Assembly: GCA_012518845.1 (NCBI GenBank)
Contig: JAAYRJ010000161.1
Span: 1 to 42,157, forward strand
Reading direction: 5' to 3'
Source: Clostridiaceae bacterium
GTDB taxonomy: Bacteria > Bacillota > Clostridia > Saccharofermentanales > DTU023
DNA length: 42,157 nt
The position numbers and the translations under genes are program-made. Below are positions 37,506 through 42,157 of this stretch, one piece after another. The notes beneath the pieces were generated by a model, which saw only the letters and a list, made by a program, of their open reading frames with translations, searched no databases and was not told where the DNA came from. Position 1 is the stretch's first letter. The number at the start of each line of letters is the position of its first letter.

Positions 37506-39587
37506 ATGCATACAAATCGACAACAATTATCGGCTGGTAATGTTTTAGGAGACCGTTACAAAATTGTTAGGCCTTTAGGTCAAGGTGGTATGGCTCACGT
37601 TTATTTGGCTGAAGATATTGAGACACATAGTTATGTTGCTTTAAAGATAATGCGAGATGAATTGTCTGATGATCCTGAATTTATTAGGCGTTTTGCTACG
37701 GAAGCCAGAGCTGCAGCAAGTCTTGATCATCCAAATATAGTTGCAGTACTAGATTACGGACAAGATGAAAAAGTTCGTTATATAGTTCAAGAATATGTTG
37801 AGGGAAAAACCCTTAAAGATCTCATTAGAGAGCAAGGAGCACTTGATTATAGACTAGCTGTACCGTTGACCATTCAGATCGGTTTAGCATTGGAACATGC
37901 ACATAAAAGAGGCGTTATTCATCGAGATATTAAACCTCAAAATGTAATGATTACTTCTGATATGGTGGCCAAAGTTACAGATTTTGGCATCGCTAGAACC
38001 ACTAGTGCAAACACCATCACTTTAACAGGTGGAATTGCTTTTGGCTCTGTCCATTATTTTTCTCCAGAACAAGCAAGAGGCGGTCATGTAACCGAACGCT
38101 CCGATCTTTATTCATTAGGAATTATTCTATATGAAGCATTAACAGGAGAATTGCCATTTGATGGTGATTCATCAGTAGCAGTAGCAATCAAACAATTGCA
38201 AGAAATGCCAGAACCTCCATCTAAATATATTGGTTCTTTACCCAAAGCATTAGACAAAATTGTCTTTAAAGCTATTCAAAAAAGTCCACAAAATCGCTAC
38301 GAAACTGTAAATTCCTTTGTAAGAGAGCTCGACTCTTTTATGAGAAATCCTGAAGGTAATTATGGTGTTATAGTTGGAGAACCAAATAAAGTTAAAACTT
38401 CTTCCGCCTTGGGTGCACAAAATCGAAGTTCATCTAACTTTAATAAAGTTTATGAAGTCGAAAACTCAATTAATAAAAATAAACGTTCAAGAATTCGCGA
38501 TACTGCAGGATCTATTATTATTGCCTTGATCGCAATCGGACTATTAGTCGCTGGATTCATCTTCATATACAACCGGTTTATGGACAGTGCCCAAGATGAA
38601 GTAGAAGCTTTTACCCTCGAAGATTATACTGGTAGGGATATTGAAGCAGTTGTTGAAGAATTAAATGAAAAATATAATTTAGTATTACACGAAGACATTG
38701 TTATAGATTGGGAAACTAGTGATATTACCGTTGGTAATATTTTCGATCAAAAACCAGAGGCTAAATATAAATTTACAAAAGGTGAAGATCAGCTTAAATT
38801 TAAAGTCAGTGCAGGTGCAGAAAGCTCAACTGTACCGGATGTAGTTAATTTTCCTCGTCAGGAAGCTGAAAATATTATGATAAATGCAGGTTATAATGTT
38901 GTTATTGTTGAAGAAACTTCAACTCAAGTTTCTCCTGATCATGTTATAAGAACTGTTCCTATGGCAGGAAATACTTTACCTGTTGGCGAAAGCGTATATC
39001 TTTATATATCATCCGAAGATGAAAATACTACAGTTCCTGATTTAGTAGGTTATAGATGGAATGATGCAGTTCAATTACTTGAACAAGCTGGTTTGACTTT
39101 GGGATCCGCATCACCAATTGGACAATATTTACCAGAACCTGAACGAGTAATTATTATTCAAAATCCTTCAGCTTATTCGGAGGTAAAATCAGGCTCAACA
39201 GTAGCGGTTACTTATGGTAGTGTGGCGGAATATAACGATTTTATCTCTCCTACGGAAGCAACCACCCAATCAGAAGAAATAGGTATACCTAATCTAGTCG
39301 GAACAACTTGGGACGTTGCCTTAAACCTAATTCAATCATGGGGTTATTCTGCACCAAGTACCATCAGTGTTCAGTACATTAGCGAAGCTTCAAGAAATGC
39401 TGCTCATCATCAAACCAACCCTGAAGATTGTTATATTTTGGAACAGTCTCTTTCACCTGGTACACTATTAGATAGCTCATTAGAGTTGGTTTTTGTATTA
39501 GGAACCTTTGATGATTATCAAAACATTATTTCACCAGATGTTGATGAAACTGTGACAGGTGGTGAATCTGAGCCATCAGTGAACTGA
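37506..39587 (+). CDS. prkC: PASTA-domain Ser/Thr protein kinase
   Basis: LGQGGMAHVYLAED, VALKIM, HRDIKPQN, DFGIAR; TM SIIIALIAIGLLVAGFIFIY; about four PASTA-like repeats (TVPDVVNFPRQEAENIMINAGY, TVPDLVGYRWNDAVQLLEQAGL, GIPNLVGTTWDVALNLIQSWGY). Confidence 0.94.
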   Translation: MHTNRQQLSAGNVLGDRYKIVRPLGQGGMAHVYLAEDIETHSYVALKIMRDELSDDPEFIRRFATEARAAASLDHPNIVAVLDYGQDEKVRYIVQEYVEGKTLKDLIREQGALDYRLAVPLTIQIGLALEHAHKRGVIHRDIKPQNVMITSDMVAKVTDFGIARTTSANTITLTGGIAFGSVHYFSPEQARGGHVTERSDLYSLGIILYEALTGELPFDGDSSVAVAIKQLQEMPEPPSKYIGSLPKALDKIVFKAIQKSPQNRYETVNSFVRELDSFMRNPEGNYGVIVGEPNKVKTSSALGAQNRSSSNFNKVYEVENSINKNKRSRIRDTAGSIIIALIAIGLLVAGFIFIYNRFMDSAQDEVEAFTLEDYTGRDIEAVVEELNEKYNLVLHEDIVIDWETSDITVGNIFDQKPEAKYKFTKGEDQLKFKVSAGAESSTVPDVVNFPRQEAENIMINAGYNVVIVEETSTQVSPDHVIRTVPMAGNTLPVGESVYLYISSEDENTTVPDLVGYRWNDAVQLLEQAGLTLGSASPIGQYLPEPERVIIIQNPSAYSEVKSGSTVAVTYGSVAEYNDFISPTEATTQSEEIGIPNLVGTTWDVALNLIQSWGYSAPSTISVQYISEASRNAAHHQTNPEDCYILEQSLSPGTLLDSSLELVFVLGTFDDYQNIISPDVDETVTGGESEPSVN

Positions 39588-39662
39588 TAAATAAAAGTAG
39601 TTCCATACATTTAAGTATAAAGAGCAAAGATTTTTAATATGTAGATTTCTAGAAAGAAGATA

Positions 39663-40574
39663 ATGGAAAAATTAACAAATAATCAGGCGGTTATCTTGAA
39701 AGGGGTTGGTGGACAGTATTTATTGCACCGTTATGAGCCTTATTTTGAGGGAATCGCTGTACCTAGAGGTATTTTTCGTAAAGATGAAATGAGCCCTTTA
39801 CCAGGTGATATAATCCAGTATTCTTTATCTGGTGACCCAGACATTCCTTATGTTATCGATAAAATTTTACCTAGAAAAAACTTCCTCATTAGACCACCTA
39901 TGGCAAATTTAGATATGCTACTAATTACAGCATCACTGGAATTACCTAAAGCTGACTTTTTTTTGATTGATAGATTGCTATCCTATGCAGTATTACTAAA
40001 TATTGAACCTATATTAATTTTTACAAAATACGATCTAATAGATAATCAATCTGAAAAAAAGAGCTATGATGAATTAATCGCAAATTACAAGCCGACCAAA
40101 TTTCCTATTTTTGTTGTCGGCAAAAACTATGACAGCGATCTTAAAAACTTAAAAAATAGTATTAAAAATCAGGTGGTTGCTTTTGCAGGTCAAAGTGGGG
40201 TAGGAAAGTCTACATTATTAAATCATTTATTTAATAAAGAGGTTATGCTAACCGGTGATCTGTCTACAAAAGCTGGAAGAGGGAAGCAGACTACAAGACA
40301 TATTGAACTTTTCCCTTTCGAAGATAGTTACATTGCAGACACACCAGGTTTTCAAGCTATTTCCTTAACGGATCTTGATCTCGATCCACAGGATTTTACA
40401 AATTCTTATCCTGAATTAAAAAAGCTAGCTGCAAATTGTCAATTTAATAATTGTACTCATAGACATGAACCTAAATGTGCTGTTCTTGCAGCAACACCAG
40501 AAGAAATACATCCAAATCGTTTATTAAGATATAATCAATTAAGAAATGAAATAGAAACTAGTAGAAAGTATTAG
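39663..40574 (+). CDS. rsgA: Ribosome small subunit-dependent GTPase A
   Basis: VAFAGQSGVGKSTLLNHLF, ADTPGFQAISL (circularly permuted GTPase), zinc motif CQFNNCTHRHEPKC. Confidence 0.94.
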   Translation: MEKLTNNQAVILKGVGGQYLLHRYEPYFEGIAVPRGIFRKDEMSPLPGDIIQYSLSGDPDIPYVIDKILPRKNFLIRPPMANLDMLLITASLELPKADFFLIDRLLSYAVLLNIEPILIFTKYDLIDNQSEKKSYDELIANYKPTKFPIFVVGKNYDSDLKNLKNSIKNQVVAFAGQSGVGKSTLLNHLFNKEVMLTGDLSTKAGRGKQTTRHIELFPFEDSYIADTPGFQAISLTDLDLDPQDFTNSYPELKKLAANCQFNNCTHRHEPKCAVLAATPEEIHPNRLLRYNQLRNEIETSRKY

Positions 40575-40581
40575 GTGAAAC

Positions 40582-41274
40582 ATGTTGAAAAAAAATCAAA
40601 ATCAAAACATTGTAATTTGTCCTAGCGTTTTAGCTGCAGACTTTGCAAAATTGGCTGAAGAAATGGAAACTATTGCCTCATCTGATTGGCTACACTTTGA
40701 TGTTATGGATGGGCATTACGTTCCAAATATTTCATTTGGCCCAATAGTTGCATCAGCAATAAAACCTCACACAGATTTATTATTAGATGTACATTTAATG
40801 ATCACCAATCCTGATCAATATCTGGAAGTTTTTGCCAAATCAGGTGCAGATAATATAACTATTCATCAGGAAGTTGCTACACATGGTCTACGTACAATAC
40901 AAAGAATTAAAGAATTAGGTTGCTCAGCTGGTATTGCTATCAATCCTGGGACCTCTATTAGTACTCTCGAAGAGTATTTACCGTATGTTGATTTAATTTT
41001 GATAATGACGGTAAATCCAGGCTTTGGTGGTCAAGCATATATTGAATCTATGTACGAAAAAATCAAAAGAACAAAAGATATGATTAATGAATCTGGACGT
41101 GATATTTTTCTTCAAGTTGATGGGGGAATATCAAGTGAAAACATTGAAAATGTAGCTAAAATGGGAGCAAATGCTTTTGTAGCAGGAAGTGCTATTTTTT
41201 CAAAAAAAGATAGAGAAGCAGAAATTGCAATAATGCGTACCGCTGCTGAAAAAGGCTATAAGGCTAATTTATGA
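40582..41274 (+). CDS. rpe: Ribulose-phosphate 3-epimerase
   Basis: CPSVLAADFAKLAEEM, HFDVMDGHYVPNISFGP, MTVNPGFGGQAYIESM, VDGGISSENI. Confidence 0.96.
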   Translation: MLKKNQNQNIVICPSVLAADFAKLAEEMETIASSDWLHFDVMDGHYVPNISFGPIVASAIKPHTDLLLDVHLMITNPDQYLEVFAKSGADNITIHQEVATHGLRTIQRIKELGCSAGIAINPGTSISTLEEYLPYVDLILIMTVNPGFGGQAYIESMYEKIKRTKDMINESGRDIFLQVDGGISSENIENVAKMGANAFVAGSAIFSKKDREAEIAIMRTAAEKGYKANL

Positions 41275-42011
41275 TAAAAATTGCCATTGTTTTAAATGGG
41301 GAAGTAAATAATCGAAAAAAGTTTGATGAATTGTTGAGTAAGTCTGATTTTATCCTGGCGGCGGATGGTGGTTTAAACCTTATAAGTAATACTAATTTAT
41401 TGCCGAATGTTTTTATTGGTGATCGTGACTCTGTTGATAATGAACTCATCGATCATTATCTTGGTTTGGGTGTAGAAAATCACCAATTTCCAGCTAGAAA
41501 AGATTTTACCGACTCTGAACTTGCCATCAAATATGTACTGAACAACATTGAGAAAATTTTAGAAAATAAAGAGCTACAGAATTCAAACAAAAAAAAGCCG
41601 CTCATTATGTTTTTAGCTGCTTTTGGTAGTCGCTATGACCATCTTCTCAACAATCAACTAATAGCTCAAAAACATGCTGATAGATTTGATTTTCTTTTAA
41701 CTGATGGTAGATGCTTCCAATACATACTGAAAAATAATACTAGTGAAACAAGAGAAGTTACTTTAAATTTTCAAGACCAAGCCGATTTTGATCTTAAAAA
41801 TCCAACCTTTAGTTTGTTTTCTATGTCCGAAACAGTTGAAAATGTCAGCATAATTGATGCTGAATACTTGTTAGAAGAATATATCTTAAGACGTGAAGTC
41901 TCGATAGGTGTGAGTAATCTTCCTATTAAAGATACCAACGATAATTTAAAAAATGTTAAAATTAAATTCGGGAAGGGTTGTTTGAGCATATTTGTCTTAC
42001 CACAAGAATAA
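41271..42011 (+). CDS. thiN: Thiamine pyrophosphokinase
   Basis: AADGGLNLI, FIGDRDSV, DFTDSELAIKYVL, AAFGSRYDHLLNN; ATGA overlap with rpe. Confidence 0.88.
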   Translation: MIKIAIVLNGEVNNRKKFDELLSKSDFILAADGGLNLISNTNLLPNVFIGDRDSVDNELIDHYLGLGVENHQFPARKDFTDSELAIKYVLNNIEKILENKELQNSNKKKPLIMFLAAFGSRYDHLLNNQLIAQKHADRFDFLLTDGRCFQYILKNNTSETREVTLNFQDQADFDLKNPTFSLFSMSETVENVSIIDAEYLLEEYILRREVSIGVSNLPIKDTNDNLKNVKIKFGKGCLSIFVLPQE

Positions 42012-42049
42012 ATGCTACATCCTGTAGCCAGTGGAAGAAAGGGATGATA

Positions 42050-42157
42050 TGTCAAAAGAAAACAAAAGCAAAAGTATTCAACCAGATATTAAAACCTGGT
42101 CTTTATTCACAGGATTATCTGATCAAGACTATATAGATCTAGAAAAAAATATTAAGA
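42050..42157 (+). CDS. Partial CDS, possibly Crp/Fnr-family regulator N-terminus (runs off window)
   Basis: AAAGGGATG SD; open frame MSKENKSKSIQPDIKTWSLFTGLSDQDYIDLEKNIK resembling the LF.GLS..D...L start of Crp/Fnr proteins. Confidence 0.45.

Noticed and set aside
1-42157. CRISPR arrays, prophage or IS elements, tRNA/rRNA genes
   Set aside because: None seen: no regularly spaced repeats, no transposase/integrase motifs, and no recognisable tRNA or rRNA sequence in the gaps.

Overview
This 42 kb window is AT-rich bacterial chromosome, Bacillota/Clostridia-like by gene content and order (lineage is an inference). It is almost entirely housekeeping genes. Nearly all genes are on the + strand; the one supported exception is the E2-like acyltransferase gene at 7639-8640.

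Contents in order:
- An oligopeptide ABC transporter operon (oppA-B-C-D-F plus a small membrane protein).
- The convergent, stand-alone E2/CAT-fold acyltransferase-like gene.
- M50 protease-scpA-scpB-cmk-plsC.
- rpsA, then an M20 dipeptidase.
- rpsB-tsf, then pyrH, then a C39-like lipoprotein.
- frr-uppS-cdsA-dxr-rseP-ispG-polC-priA.
- def-fmt-yugP-like-rsmB-rlmN.
- PP2C-prkC-rsgA-rpe-thiN, and the start of a possible Crp/Fnr-like regulator.

No tRNA, rRNA, CRISPR array or mobile element was recognised.

The strongest unusual observations are:
(1) PolC keeps its PHP and polymerase motifs, but the exonuclease domain inserted in PHP has lost the recognisable catalytic motifs (FDVETTG->FKLNVSG, HNASFD->ENALLQ, no HxxxxD). 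This suggests a replicative polymerase without its normal cis proofreading.
(2) The rpsB leader contains a potential H-type pseudoknot (9 bp and 7 bp stems) that would sequester the rpsB Shine-Dalgarno, a candidate ribosomal-protein autoregulatory RNA.
(3) A C39-like lipoprotein lies between pyrH and frr.
(4) The stand-alone E2-fold protein has its DHRxxDG histidine replaced.
(5) A terminator/attenuator separates oppA from oppBCDF.

All homology statements come from motif recognition and memory of canonical sequences. No searches were run.
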